Assembly (NCBI GenBank): GCA_029287235.1
Contig: JARFRM010000227.1
Coordinates: 1-33,403 of the forward strand
Source: Thermoanaerobaculales bacterium
GTDB lineage: Bacteria > Acidobacteriota > Thermoanaerobaculia > Thermoanaerobaculales > Sulfomarinibacteraceae
DNA: 33,403 bases
Reading direction: 5' to 3'
The notes under the pieces: model-generated
The model's database searches: none
Seen by the model: only the letters and a program-made list of their open reading frames with translations
Told to the model about the DNA's origin: nothing
Program-made: the position numbers and the translations under genes
Part shown: positions 1 through 8,355 of the stretch, one piece after another
Layout of the letters: every line of letters begins with the position of its first letter
Position numbering within the stretch: position 1 is the first letter of the stretch

Positions 1-183
1 CACTCCAAGCCTGTGCAGATGGTCCACTCCTGCGGGCATGAGTCCTTCGCCGCACGCCACATCGATTGGCGGCCGGCGGCGATCGATGACCGTGGCTTCG
101 AGCCCCGCGAGCCGAGCTTCGATGGCGGTGGCAAGACCCGCTGGGCCACCACCGACAATCAGAAGATCCGGCGTTTCAGACAC
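1..183 (-). CDS. FAD-dependent oxidoreductase, N-terminal fragment
   Basis: This is the first 61 residues of a gene that continues past the left edge. The translation shows a dinucleotide-binding fingerprint, LLIVGGGPAGLATAIEARL, at about residues 7-25, then an acidic end of the second strand (TVIDR). The segment VACGEGLMPAG follows near residues 41-51; this CGEG-type motif is typical of UbiH/geranylgeranyl-reductase-like flavoproteins. The start is a GTG at 183, chosen because it lies just before the Rossmann strand and after a G-rich stretch; an in-frame TTG upstream is possible. It lies downstream of the ligase, carrier protein, methyltransferase and type III polyketide synthase on the same strand. 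By analogy with SrsC of the alkylresorcinol pathway it may hydroxylate or oxidise the phenolic lipid. That role is inference, because the substrate-binding part is not in the window. Confidence 0.85.
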   Translation of the reverse strand, partial: MSETPDLLIVGGGPAGLATAIEARLAGLEATVIDRRRPPIDVACGEGLMPAGVDHLHRLGV

Positions 184-235
184 CCGACCCCCGCAAAGGC
201 GCAATGGGTATTCGTAGCCTCGAGGTCTGAGGATT

Positions 236-348
236 CTCGCGGGCGAGACGCCCGCGCCACAATGGACCGAGTTCTGTGGAAGCTCGTGGCGGACGCCCGC
301 GCCTCGATGGGTCCGGTTCGATTGTGGTGCGGGCGTCCCGCCCGCAAG
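236..348. repeat. Cluster of REP-like GC palindromes
   Basis: The 212-base gap between the ligase and the flavoprotein holds copies of one short element whose consensus begins attgtggcgcgggcgtc. One copy is on the minus strand (263-236) with a 7-bp stem and 3-base loop at 239-255. One is on the plus strand (321-348) with the same stem at 329-345. A degraded minus-strand copy lies between them (about 306-285). The outer two face each other, like a paired REP/BIME unit. Another partial copy is at 3066. Such elements may stabilise mRNA or cause transcription pausing; that function is inferred. Confidence 0.7.
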
Positions 349-395
349 GAGCCGACGACGGGACCGGCAGATTGGCGGACGTCGGGGGCTGCAGG

Positions 396-2174
396 TCAGC
401 CACGCCCGCGGATTTTCCGGTTGAGCCGCGCCACCTCGAGCGATCCCCTGACCGCCGCACCGGCAAGCCGCCAAGGGGTCATGGGTCTCGGGGCGTCGAG
501 TTCGTCGGCCAGATAAAGCCGGAGGCTCTCCTGCCGGCGCAGTTTGCCGGACGAGGTCCGCGGGAGAGTGCCCGGAACGAGCACCTCCACCCCGTCGACC
601 GCGAGACCGGTGGCGGACCTCACCTCCCTGCGGCAGGCCTCCGCGAGGGCGGCGAAGTCATCGTGCTTGACCGTGCGATGGGCCTCGACCAGGAGCAGCA
701 GGACCTCGCCATCCTCCCCGTCGGGCAGCCAGGAGACAGCCACCGAGCAACCTGTGCGGACCCCTGCGACCTCGTCCACTGCCGCCTCCACCTCGGTTGG
801 TGAGTGACATCGCCCGCGCAGGATCAACACATCTTTCTTGCGGCCGGTCAAAAAGAGTTCGCCCGTATGGATGAAGCCCAGGTCACCGGTGTCGAGCCAA
901 CCATCCCTGAATGCCTCGCGCGTCGCTTCCGGCCGGTTGAAGTAACCATCCATGATCGACGGTCCGCGGGCGAGGACATCGCCCACCAGACCCTCGTTGA
1001 GCTCGACGGCGTCACCATCGACCACACGAACCTCGGCGCCTGCGATGGGCCGCCCCACCGAGACCAACTCGACCCCATCCACCGCCTCGACAGCTCGCCC
1101 GTCACGGCTCAGTAACTCACGGTCGAAACAGCGGCTGACAAAGGGACGACGGAGATCTGAGAAGGTCACGCCGAGGGTCGCCTCGGACATCCCGTAGACC
1201 GGAGTCAGCGCCTCGGGCCGCAGCCCGTACGGGGTGAAACGGTCGATGAAGCGGCGCATGACCCGCGGCACCACCGGCTCGGCGCCGCACAGGGCCACCC
1301 GCCACCGCGAGAGATCAATGCCTTCGATCTGCTCGTCCTTGATCTTGTCGACACAGAGTCCGTAACCGAAGTTCGGCGCCACCGAGATGGTCGCACCGGT
1401 GGCCGAGAGGGTTCGCAACCACACCGCCGGCCGGGCGAGAAAAAGCTCCGGCGGGATCAAGGTCATGGTGCCCGGCACCGCGACCGCCGCGATGACACAA
1501 CCGATGAGACCCATGTCGTGATAGAGCGGCAACCAGCTGACGCCGCTGTGATCGATGCCCGTGTCGATTGGCCAGTGGGCGTTGAGCCCGTCGATCTGCG
1601 CCAGCACCGCCCGGTGGGAGAGAGCCACCGGTTTCGGGTCCACGGTGGTTCCGGACGAAAACTGCACCATGGCGAGCGTGTCGGCACTCGGGCGAATCGG
1701 CTCACCCGGCCCGCCGAACAGATCACCCAGAACCCGGCAACCCAGCGGCGGCTCCGCCGCGGCCACCGCCGGTCCGAGAACCCTACGGACCCGACTCTCG
1801 GCGAGCACCAACACGGCCTCTACGGCCCGAAGCATGCGGATCGTTCGCGCCTGGTACTCCTCGAGCCGATGGAGACGCACCGGGGGGTAGAGCGGGACCG
1901 GCAACGCACCGGCGAGAATGGTCCCGAAGAAGGCGTCGACAAACTCCATGGAGGTCGGGTAGACCAGTGCCACACGATCGCCGGGTTCGACGCCCAGATC
2001 CTGGAGACCGCCACAGACCCCGAGCGCACGTCTCCAAACATCCGGATAGGCGAAGAGTTCCGCGTCTTCGTACCTGTCGATCATCCGCAGCCCGGTCTCC
2101 GGGTTGTGCGAAGCCCTCTCGAGCATGTCGACCAGGGTGAGATCCTCAGTCGGCAAGGAGCCTCCCGACGACAT
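396..2174 (-). CDS. Fatty-acyl-AMP ligase (AMP-dependent synthetase)
   Basis: This is a 592-residue adenylate-forming enzyme that activates a carboxylic acid, most likely a fatty acid, as acyl-AMP and passes it to a carrier protein. The phosphate-binding A3 segment is visible near residue 175 (FSSGTTVDPKPVALSH). Further along are YHDMGLIG, the YGMSE motif, TGDLG near 428, GRKKD, and the C-terminal catalytic lysine in PRTSSGK near 543. The A3 loop is slightly unusual, with PKP in place of the usual PKG. The length and the PLYHDMGLIG segment fit the fatty-acyl-AMP ligase branch rather than acetyl-CoA synthetases. The frame stays open to 2252, but that part lies inside the carrier-protein gene. 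ATG 2174 is used here. A TTG at 2156, preceded by GGGAGG, is a strong alternative. Either start overlaps the upstream carrier gene, implying translational coupling. It probably loads the starter acyl group for the polyketide synthase. Confidence 0.9.
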   Translation of the reverse strand: MSSGGSLPTEDLTLVDMLERASHNPETGLRMIDRYEDAELFAYPDVWRRALGVCGGLQDLGVEPGDRVALVYPTSMEFVDAFFGTILAGALPVPLYPPVRLHRLEEYQARTIRMLRAVEAVLVLAESRVRRVLGPAVAAAEPPLGCRVLGDLFGGPGEPIRPSADTLAMVQFSSGTTVDPKPVALSHRAVLAQIDGLNAHWPIDTGIDHSGVSWLPLYHDMGLIGCVIAAVAVPGTMTLIPPELFLARPAVWLRTLSATGATISVAPNFGYGLCVDKIKDEQIEGIDLSRWRVALCGAEPVVPRVMRRFIDRFTPYGLRPEALTPVYGMSEATLGVTFSDLRRPFVSRCFDRELLSRDGRAVEAVDGVELVSVGRPIAGAEVRVVDGDAVELNEGLVGDVLARGPSIMDGYFNRPEATREAFRDGWLDTGDLGFIHTGELFLTGRKKDVLILRGRCHSPTEVEAAVDEVAGVRTGCSVAVSWLPDGEDGEVLLLLVEAHRTVKHDDFAALAEACRREVRSATGLAVDGVEVLVPGTLPRTSSGKLRRQESLRLYLADELDAPRPMTPWRLAGAAVRGSLEVARLNRKIRGRG

Positions 2175-2388
2175 CCACCAGATCGCCAACGGTGTCGATC
2201 TCGGCCTCGACCTCAGGGTCGAGCCGGATTTGGAATCTGTTTTCCACTTCAATCGCGAGGGTCAACGCCTTGAGCGAGTCGAGCTCGAGGTCTTCAACCA
2301 ACCGCATCTCCGGCCGCAACTCACCCACGAAATCGACGTGTTCTCGAGCAACGAGTTCAATACCGGCAAGAATCTCGCTTGATGTCAT
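2146..2388 (-). CDS. Acyl carrier protein
   Basis: This is an 80-residue acidic carrier protein, the usual length for the family. The phosphopantetheine attachment site is the serine in DLELDSLKAL, near residue 38, where the classic motif is DSL. The start ATG overlaps the stop of the methyltransferase gene in an ATGA arrangement. Its 3' end overlaps the start of the ligase gene. This tight coupling indicates that the carrier works with the ligase and the type III polyketide synthase, holding the activated fatty acyl chain as a thioester. It lies outside any fatty-acid-synthesis gene set, so a dedicated role in this cluster is more likely than housekeeping. The partnership is inference from position. 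Confidence 0.9.
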   Translation of the reverse strand: MTSSEILAGIELVAREHVDFVGELRPEMRLVEDLELDSLKALTLAIEVENRFQIRLDPEVEAEIDTVGDLVDVVGRLLAD

Positions 2389-2966
2389 TTCGCTCCCGGG
2401 ATCAGCCTGGGCCGATCACCCATGACCGTCAGATAGTCGGGGGTCTCGGCGAGGGCCTTCTCCTCGGTCCGGATCCTCCGACGAAGGACCATCGCGTTGG
2501 CCAGGCTGAAGATCCCGGCCGTGAGCCACGCCGTGTGCACCAGGGGCAGCGCGGCGAACTCCACCACAACCGCCAGATAGTTGGGGTGTCGAAGGCGTCG
2601 GAATGGACCGCTGGTCACCGGGCCGGTCTCGGGCAGGATCAGAACCCTCGTGCTCCAGCGCTCGCCGAGGACCGCCATCACCCACCAGCGCAGGGCGGCG
2701 GCGACGACCATGAGACCGAGGCAGAACACGGCCAACCGGGGGAAGAGAGGACGATCGAGGATCCAAACCTCCGCGACGCAGGCCACCAGAAAACCGGTGT
2801 GGACCATCACCATCCACGGGTAGAGCGAGCGGCCGACCTCGACGGCGCCGCGAGTTTTCAGTCGGGCGACGTTGCGCCGAGATACGATCAGCTCGAACAG
2901 ACGCATCAATGCCACCAAGGCCACCAACCCAGTGTAGGGCACGCGCGAGTCGGTCCAATCCACCAC
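2385..2966 (-). CDS. Isoprenylcysteine carboxyl methyltransferase-like membrane methyltransferase
   Basis: This is a 193-residue protein with several hydrophobic segments (around residues 10-25, 48-70, 78-98 and 145-165). It carries the family's C-terminal signature RHPNYLAVVVEF near residue 126 and a cofactor-binding region RRRIRTEEKAL close to the end. Members of this family methylate lipid-linked substrates using S-adenosylmethionine within the membrane. In the Streptomyces srs cluster an ICMT-like protein (SrsB) methylates the alkylresorcinol made by the adjacent type III polyketide synthase, and the same job is inferred here. The start is GTG 2966, preceded by GGAGG at a good distance. 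The stop overlaps the ATG of the carrier gene by four bases. Confidence 0.87.
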   Translation of the reverse strand: MVDWTDSRVPYTGLVALVALMRLFELIVSRRNVARLKTRGAVEVGRSLYPWMVMVHTGFLVACVAEVWILDRPLFPRLAVFCLGLMVVAAALRWWVMAVLGERWSTRVLILPETGPVTSGPFRRLRHPNYLAVVVEFAALPLVHTAWLTAGIFSLANAMVLRRRIRTEEKALAETPDYLTVMGDRPRLIPGAK

Positions 2967-3065
2967 GGTGTCGTCCTCCGCGATCTCTTCGTCGCCTCAT
3001 GCAATGATCACATCCCGGATCGGCATATTGCCGGCGAGACGTCCGCTCCATTGTCGAGCTCGGCC

Positions 3066-3087
3066 TATTGTGGCGCGGGCGTCCCTC
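3066..3087 (+). repeat. Partial REP-like element
   Basis: A sequence starting attgtggcgcgggcgtcc matches the palindromic elements at 236-348, but its right arm is degraded, so the hairpin is incomplete. It lies in the 209-base gap between the methyltransferase and the polyketide synthase. No other feature was recognised in that gap. Confidence 0.55.
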
Positions 3088-3175
3088 CAAGGCAAAATCC
3101 CCGGACCACCAACCTCGAAAGATCGAGGTCTTCGCAAGGGGCCTCGATGAGAATGTTCACCTCGCCCGCGCTACG

Positions 3176-4225
3176 TTACCACTCGAGCAAAACGAGCTCG
3201 GAGCAGAAACCCGGGCCCATGGCGACCATCAGACCGTACGTCCCCGGCTCGGCTGCCGAACGTTCGAGGGTCTCCTCGAGCACCAGCAGCACCGAGGTCG
3301 ACGACAGATTGCCGACCTCGCGCAGGCTCCGCCAGGATGATTCGAGGGCGTCGTCGGGAAGCCCGAGGGTGTCCTGCATCGCCTCCAGGACCCTGGGACC
3401 GCCCGGGTGGGAGATCCAGGATCGAATGTCGCGCCGGGTCAGACCGTGGCCGGCGAGAAAAGCGTCCACATCACCGCGCAGATGCCGGCGAACCATTTCG
3501 GGAACATGGGCCGAGAGCACGATGCGGAAACCCGACTCGCTGATGTCCCAGCCCATGACGTCTTCGGATTCGGGGTAGAAAACCGACCGGGTGTCGATGA
3601 TCCGCGGTCCGTGGGCGTTCCGGTTGGCGCCCACCACCACGGCCGCCGCCGCACCATCGCCGAAGAGCCCGGACGCGATGAGGTTGGGGATCGACAAGTC
3701 CTGGCGTTGCAGGGTCAGGGAGCACAGCTCCACCGACAGCAGCACGGCGACGTGGTCGGGAAAGGCCCGGACATAGTCGGCCGCGCGGGCGATGCCCGCG
3801 GCGCCGGCGACGCAGCCGAGGCCGAAGATGGGCACCCGTTTGACCCTCGATGGCAGACCGAGACGATTCATCAACCGGGCGTCGAGGGATGGCGTCGCCA
3901 CCCCGGTCACGGTCACGGTGAAAAGGCAGTCGATGTCGTCGACGGTGAGATTCGATCGATCGAGGGCTTCACACACGGCGCGCCCGCCGACCTCCAGCGC
4001 CACCCGGATCCAGGCGTCGTTGGCCCGGCCCCAGGTCGTGAGCTCGTCGTACTCCTCCATGGGCAGCGCCAGGTGCCGACCTCCGACCAGGACGTTGCGG
4101 TGGAGCTGCTCCAGGCGGTCCAGATTGAAGTGACGCTTGCCCCAGTGCTTCTTGAACGCTTCGATGAGGGCGTCCTGGTCATAGAAGTGGGGCGGCAGCG
4201 CCGAACCCACCGCGGTGATCTGCAT
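3176..4225 (-). CDS. Type III polyketide synthase (chalcone synthase fold)
   Basis: This 349-residue enzyme has the full catalytic triad of the family: Cys138 in FGLGCVAGAAG, His273 in ISHPGGPRVL and Asn306 in EVGNLSS. Type III synthases extend a starter acyl group with malonyl-CoA and cyclise it to a resorcinol, pyrone or acylphloroglucinol. The length is typical. The ATG at 4225 follows a near-ideal ribosome site (GGAGGTGA, complement of 4230-4237), so this start is firm. It is the first gene of a minus-strand cluster with a methyltransferase, carrier protein, fatty-acyl-AMP ligase and flavoprotein. That context points to an alkylresorcinol or alkylpyrone with a long fatty side chain, as made by SrsA or ArsB/ArsC. 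The exact product cannot be read from sequence. Confidence 0.95.
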   Translation of the reverse strand: MQITAVGSALPPHFYDQDALIEAFKKHWGKRHFNLDRLEQLHRNVLVGGRHLALPMEEYDELTTWGRANDAWIRVALEVGGRAVCEALDRSNLTVDDIDCLFTVTVTGVATPSLDARLMNRLGLPSRVKRVPIFGLGCVAGAAGIARAADYVRAFPDHVAVLLSVELCSLTLQRQDLSIPNLIASGLFGDGAAAAVVVGANRNAHGPRIIDTRSVFYPESEDVMGWDISESGFRIVLSAHVPEMVRRHLRGDVDAFLAGHGLTRRDIRSWISHPGGPRVLEAMQDTLGLPDDALESSWRSLREVGNLSSTSVLLVLEETLERSAAEPGTYGLMVAMGPGFCSELVLLEW

Positions 4226-4275
4226 GTACTCACCTCCGAGTGGCTACCACCTTCAACAAACGGGGCTCCGAAGGA

Positions 4276-4304
4276 TTTCCATCGGCGATATAAAATTTGA
4301 TAAT
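4276..4304 (+). promoter_or_regulatory. Candidate promoter for the DUF2892/CHRD pair
   Basis: TTTCCA (4276-4281) and GATAAT (4299-4304) are 17 bases apart in an AT-rich stretch within otherwise GC-rich DNA, about 50 bases before the first plus-strand gene. The same 127-base region must also carry the divergent promoter of the polyketide synthase cluster, so the two units may be co-regulated. The -35 match is weak. Confidence 0.45.
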
Positions 4305-4352
4305 GTGTCTCATTCGCGTAAGAATCCACACTTCAACCCTAGGAGGTCATTT

Positions 4353-4556
4353 ATGAAACCCAACGTCGGAACCGTTGACCGGATCGTTCGCGCAGTTCTC
4401 GGGCTGGCCGTCGGCGCCGCCGGTCTCTATTACCAGAGCTGGTTCGGCCTCGTCGGACTGGTCTTCCTCGGCACCGCCCTCATCGGCTGGTGCCCCGCCT
4501 ATCTTCCGTTCGGACTGTCGACCTGCAAAATCCGGTCGCAAGGGAGCTCAACATGA
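4353..4556 (+). CDS. DUF2892-type small inner membrane protein
   Basis: This 67-residue protein has the N-terminal pattern [18 protein letters not shown] and two hydrophobic helices (about residues 13-28 and 31-47). The segment [20 protein letters not shown] follows. This matches the YgaP C-terminal/DUF2892 family, including the paired cysteines after the second helix. Family members are small membrane proteins, sometimes linked to rhodanese domains; the function is unclear. ATG 4353 follows a perfect AGGAGG at 4341-4346; longer in-frame upstream readings lack such a site. Its stop overlaps the next gene's ATG (ATGA), so the two are co-translated. Confidence 0.8.
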   Translation: MKPNVGTVDRIVRAVLGLAVGAAGLYYQSWFGLVGLVFLGTALIGWCPAYLPFGLSTCKIRSQGSST

Positions 4557-6700
4557 AAGCAAAGAAACAACTCCTCGGTCTAATCGTGGTGGTGGCCGTC
4601 TCCGCCGCGGCATCTCCGGTGGTCGCTCAAACCACCTGGTTTTCCACCACTCTTTCCGGTGAAAGGGTTACCGGCGATCCCGGCGACAGCGACGGGTGGG
4701 GGGTGGCCGCCGTCGGCGTCGACGGCGGTACGACTCACTATTACATCTGGGTGACCGATGTCGCCACGCCGACGGCCGCGCACATCCACTCGGGCGTCGC
4801 CGGCGCCAACGGCGGTGTCGCCATCGATCTCGATGCGACATTCGCCGAGGTCTCCAACAACATCTATGTCGCTCGAGGAGCGGTGACCGGCGGTTCGACC
4901 GCAGCACTGCTCGACACTCCCGGCGCTTTCTACGTCAACGTCCACAACGGCGATCACCCGGCCGGCGCCGTCCGCGGCCAAGTGCTCGGCGATGGCGGCG
5001 CCCACAGCTCACTCGCCGGCACCCTGCGCGGTTCCCGGCAGGTGGGTTCGGGCGGCGATCCTGATGGCGACGGATTCGGCATCGTGACCTTTGACGACTC
5101 CATGGCGCACTTCTATTTCAGCACCGCGAACATCGCCACTCCGACCGCCGCCCACATCCACATGGGTACGTCCGCGGAGAACGGACCCGTCGTGATCGAC
5201 ACCATGGCGTCGTTCACCGACGGGAGCTCGTTCACCGCAGTCGATGTCGACGAAGACCTGGCGATGCGGGTTCTTTCATCACCGGATCACTATTACTTCA
5301 ATGTCCACAACGGCGACCACCCCAGCGGCGCCATCCGCGGCCAGCTTCGACCCACCGAAACCGTGTTCTTCTTCCCGGTGATCTCACGCGCGGTCGGCCA
5401 GGCCGGCAGCCAGTGGACCACAGGCCTGAGAATGATCGGACTCGCCGACGAGACCACCACCGCCTACGCCGAGTGGTACCCCTCGAGCAGTACCGGCAGT
5501 ACCGGCCCGGCCGACACTGAAATGATCATGCTCCACGCCGGCGAGCTGGCGATCATCGACGATGCCGTCTCGGCCCTCTTCGCCGCCAACGGCAACGGTG
5601 CGGTCAAGATCGCGTCGTCGGAGCCGTTCCGCGGCGCCGCCTGGATCTTCAACGACCAGCGCGACAACCCCGCCATCGGCGGGACCTTCGGCCAGGCCGC
5701 TCCGGCCTACGCCGAGGACGATGTGTTGGCCTCTGGCGTGCTCCTGCTCGGATCCAATCGACCCGCCGGTGACGGTGAAGGTATGCGCACAAACGTCGGC
5801 TATTTCAACCCGTGGCCCGAGACTGTGGCGGTCGAGATCGACGTCCGGGACGCCGGGGGCTCGGTTCTCGGCGCCGACAGCCTCACCCTGCCGCCGCTGA
5901 CAAACCGGATTCGCGGGATCTTCGACCTGGTGCCCTCGGTGCCTCCCGCCGACCGCCGGCAGGAGGACATGCTGATCACCTTCTCGGCTTCGAGGCCCGT
6001 GCTGATGTATCTGTCGGCGGTGGACAACGTCACCAACGACGCCATCTTCGTCATGGCCGAGCCCGCACCCGTCGTCGGTTCCATGACGTCAAACTCGCCG
6101 CCCAACGGGACCATCGTCGATCCCGCCGCCGATGTCAGCATTCAAGAAGGGGAAACGGTCAGCTTCACCGGCAGTGCCAGTGATCCCGACGGCGACGAGA
6201 TGACCTATCACTGGGACTTCGGTGACGGGATCAGCTCGACCAGCCTGTCGCCCGGAAACCACACCTACGACGAGTCGGGGACCTACACCGTGACCTTCAC
6301 CGTCACCGACTCCCGGGGAGCAGTTGACCCGACTCCGGACACGCGCACCATCACCGTCGAGGGCGGCGGAGGCGAGCTCGCAACCTTCACCGCGGTCCAG
6401 ACTCAGATCTTCAGCGCCAGCTGCGCGTTCTCCGGCTGCCACGGCGGGTCGTCGCCGGCGCAGGGCCTCGACCTGAGCGAAGGGGCTTCGTACGGCGAGA
6501 TCGTCAACGTCGCCTCGGCCCAACAGCCCTCCGTCAATCTGATCGAACCCAACGATCCCGACAACAGCTATCTCTATCTCAAGGTGATCGGTGACGGGTC
6601 CATCAACGGCAGCCAGATGCCGCGTGGCGGCGGACCGCTGTCGCAGGACCTGCAGGACCTTCTGCGGGACTGGGTCGAACGTGGGGCGCCAAACGACTGA
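4553..6700 (+). CDS. Secreted multidomain protein: two CHRD domains, PKD, cytochrome-like C-terminus
   Basis: This 715-residue exported protein has a signal peptide ending near residue 26 (SPVVAQ). Two CHRD domains follow (about 27-145 and 148-265), each with an AHIH segment and a [14 protein letters not shown]-type ending. A beta-sandwich region spans about 268-503. A PKD domain lies at about 511-603 ([16 protein letters not shown]). The C-terminal region (606-715) resembles cell-surface cytochrome-like domains. It has Cys624-x4-Cys629-His630 rather than the usual CxxCH, and a candidate distal methionine at 689 (QMPRGGG). The start follows AGGGAG at 4541 and overlaps the membrane-protein stop. 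The 268-503 region resembles the C-terminal part of the protein at 14852-16111. Heme binding is uncertain because of the wider cysteine spacing. A cell-surface or periplasmic role is inferred. Confidence 0.9.
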   Translation: MKAKKQLLGLIVVVAVSAAASPVVAQTTWFSTTLSGERVTGDPGDSDGWGVAAVGVDGGTTHYYIWVTDVATPTAAHIHSGVAGANGGVAIDLDATFAEVSNNIYVARGAVTGGSTAALLDTPGAFYVNVHNGDHPAGAVRGQVLGDGGAHSSLAGTLRGSRQVGSGGDPDGDGFGIVTFDDSMAHFYFSTANIATPTAAHIHMGTSAENGPVVIDTMASFTDGSSFTAVDVDEDLAMRVLSSPDHYYFNVHNGDHPSGAIRGQLRPTETVFFFPVISRAVGQAGSQWTTGLRMIGLADETTTAYAEWYPSSSTGSTGPADTEMIMLHAGELAIIDDAVSALFAANGNGAVKIASSEPFRGAAWIFNDQRDNPAIGGTFGQAAPAYAEDDVLASGVLLLGSNRPAGDGEGMRTNVGYFNPWPETVAVEIDVRDAGGSVLGADSLTLPPLTNRIRGIFDLVPSVPPADRRQEDMLITFSASRPVLMYLSAVDNVTNDAIFVMAEPAPVVGSMTSNSPPNGTIVDPAADVSIQEGETVSFTGSASDPDGDEMTYHWDFGDGISSTSLSPGNHTYDESGTYTVTFTVTDSRGAVDPTPDTRTITVEGGGGELATFTAVQTQIFSASCAFSGCHGGSSPAQGLDLSEGASYGEIVNVASAQQPSVNLIEPNDPDNSYLYLKVIGDGSINGSQMPRGGGPLSQDLQDLLRDWVERGAPND

Positions 6701-6716
6701 TCATCGAGCCGTACAT

Positions 6717-6752
6717 CGCGGGCGACCCTCGAACGGGTCGCCCGCGGATTTT
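6717..6752 (+). terminator. Intrinsic terminator
   Basis: A perfect 12-bp GC-rich stem (6717-6728 with 6735-6746) and a 6-base loop are followed by TTTT, 16 bases after the CHRD gene's stop. It should separate this unit from the next gene. Confidence 0.85.
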
Positions 6753-6773
6753 CGCCCAGCGAAAGGACACCCC

Positions 6774-7688
6774 GTGAAAACCAGACAGCACAGATTACGC
6801 AGCCTCGTCATTCTCCCGGCCCTTCTCGCCATGCTTACGGTGGCTTTGCCCGGTCGGGCCCAGGTGATCGACGACGTCGAAGAGCTCGACTGGGACCGGC
6901 CCGAGGCCTGGGCAATGAAGTTCTTCAACTCGGTCAGCCTGCTGACCGGGCTCGGGGCCCCCGAAGAGCGCCGAAAGTGGTCCTTCGAGATCGGACTCGA
7001 GCTCGACACCATCCCCCAGCTCAGTGAGGATCAGCGGCGCATCGGCTTCGACGGCGCCAAGGTCGAGGATCTCAACCGACTGCCCGCCATCTTCCGTCCG
7101 CGGGTCACCATCGGGATGCCCGCCAAGCTCTCCCTCGACATCGCCTGGGTCCCGCCGGTGGAACTGAACGGAGTGAAGGCGAATCTCTTTTCCGTCGGTC
7201 TCGAACGGCCGTTCTACGCAAACGGGCCGTTGGTGTTGGGTGGCCGGATCTACGGCCAGATCGGCACCATCAAGGGCGATCTGACCTGCACCGCGGAGGA
7301 GGCATCACATCCGCCGGGCCCGCCGGACAACATCTGGGGCTGCGAGGCGCCATCGGAGGACGAGCTCAGTCTCAATTACGCCGGGCTCGCCTTCACCGGC
7401 GGCTACCTCGTCAAGAAGACGATGTTCCACTGGGGACTGGCCGCAAACTACATGGACATGGAGTTTCAGGTCGACGCCCTCACCGATGGAATTCTCGACC
7501 GTTCGCTTCTGCTGGCGAGCGGCTGGACCTGGTCGATCAACGGCGGCGCCTCGTGGAAGCTGAGCCAACGCTTCTCCATCGCCGCCGAGCTCTTCTACAG
7601 CCCGCTTTCGGTGATGCGACCACCATCGACCACGACCGAGAACGATCCCCTCATCAATCTCCGAACCATGCTCAGGATCCGGCTCTGA
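6774..7688 (+). CDS. Exported protein, possible outer-membrane beta-barrel
   Basis: This 304-residue protein has a clear signal peptide (KTRQHRLRSLVILPALLAMLTV, cleavage after PGRAQ). The mature part alternates polar and hydrophobic residues in many short stretches (for example KLSLDIAWVPPVEL, LVLGGRIYGQIGTIKG, LLASGWTWSINGGASWKLS). It ends RTMLRIRL, with a terminal hydrophobic residue. These are features of a beta-barrel outer-membrane protein, although no named family was recognised. The GTG at 6774 was chosen because GAAAGGA lies just upstream and it begins exactly at the basic end of the signal peptide; the longer open frame reads through the terminator hairpin. It is followed after 23 bases by the YceI-like gene, probably on the same transcript. 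Confidence 0.8.
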   Translation: MKTRQHRLRSLVILPALLAMLTVALPGRAQVIDDVEELDWDRPEAWAMKFFNSVSLLTGLGAPEERRKWSFEIGLELDTIPQLSEDQRRIGFDGAKVEDLNRLPAIFRPRVTIGMPAKLSLDIAWVPPVELNGVKANLFSVGLERPFYANGPLVLGGRIYGQIGTIKGDLTCTAEEASHPPGPPDNIWGCEAPSEDELSLNYAGLAFTGGYLVKKTMFHWGLAANYMDMEFQVDALTDGILDRSLLLASGWTWSINGGASWKLSQRFSIAAELFYSPLSVMRPPSTTTENDPLINLRTMLRIRL

Positions 7689-7711
7689 CCGGATTCCAGG
7701 GGGAGGATCCC

Positions 7712-8296
7712 ATGCGCAAGAAAATCGCTTCCGTTCTCTTGGGAGCCATCGTCGCTGTTCTCCCGGCGGTCGCCGCCGAGGTCCAGATTCACCTTCCACC
7801 CGAGTCGACCACCATCGACTTCACGCTCAAGGCCACCATGCACACCGTGCACGGCACCGCAAGCCTCGACCACGCCGATTTCACTATCGACACCGAAACC
7901 GGCGAGGCTTCGGGCGAGGCAGTGGTGGCGTCGGCCAGCGCCGACACCGAGAACAAAAAACGCGACAAGAAGATGCACACCAAGGTGCTGCTCTCCGACG
8001 CGCATCCGCGCATCGTCTTCAGGGCACGCAGCATCGAGGGCGATCTCAACCCCGCCGGCACGAGCGAGATCAACCTCACCGGCATCATCGAGATCATCGG
8101 CGTCGAGCACCCCGTGAGTGTTCCCATCAGGGTCACCATGGCCGATGGGGCGGTCGAGGCGGAGGCGTCTTTTTCGGTGCCGTACGTCGAGTGGGGGCTC
8201 AAGGACCCCAGCACCTTTGTCCTGCGGGTAGGAAAGACAGTCCCGGTCACGGTTCGAGCAGCGGGGATCACGGTCACGCCGTCGGTCTCGCCTTGA
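7712..8296 (+). CDS. YceI-like periplasmic protein
   Basis: This 194-residue protein has a signal peptide (MRKKIASVLLGAIVAVLPAVAA). The body matches the YceI lipocalin-like fold: STTIDFTLKATMHTVHG near the start, a central DKKMHTKVLLSDAHPRIVFRA segment, INLTGIIEIIGVEHPVSVPI, and a closing strand series ending VEWGLKDPSTFVLRV. YceI proteins bind long isoprenoid-type lipids in the periplasm. ATG 7712 is preceded by GGGAGG (7701-7706). The adjacent upstream gene encodes another exported protein, so both may handle a lipid at the envelope. The ligand is not known. Confidence 0.84.
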   Translation: MRKKIASVLLGAIVAVLPAVAAEVQIHLPPESTTIDFTLKATMHTVHGTASLDHADFTIDTETGEASGEAVVASASADTENKKRDKKMHTKVLLSDAHPRIVFRARSIEGDLNPAGTSEINLTGIIEIIGVEHPVSVPIRVTMADGAVEAEASFSVPYVEWGLKDPSTFVLRVGKTVPVTVRAAGITVTPSVSP

Positions 8297-8343
8297 TTCG
8301 AGCCCGGGCCACACCGAGCGACTCGCACGCAAGGGGCCGGCGG

Positions 8344-8349
8344 TATAAT
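8344..8349 (+). promoter_or_regulatory. Perfect TATAAT -10 box of the sigma-factor operon
   Basis: TATAAT is identical to the consensus -10 hexamer and lies in an intergenic gap of only 59 bases. The usual start of transcription would fall at about 8356, which is the sigma gene's GTG itself. No good -35 is seen 17 bases upstream, and there is no ribosome-binding sequence between the box and the GTG. Confidence 0.7.
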
Positions 8350-8355
8350 CCGAGA

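Noticed and set aside
2379-3578. 399-codon plus-strand frame across the methyltransferase and polyketide synthase
   Set aside because: It opposes two well-supported minus-strand genes and crosses their intergenic gap; the translation is low-complexity.
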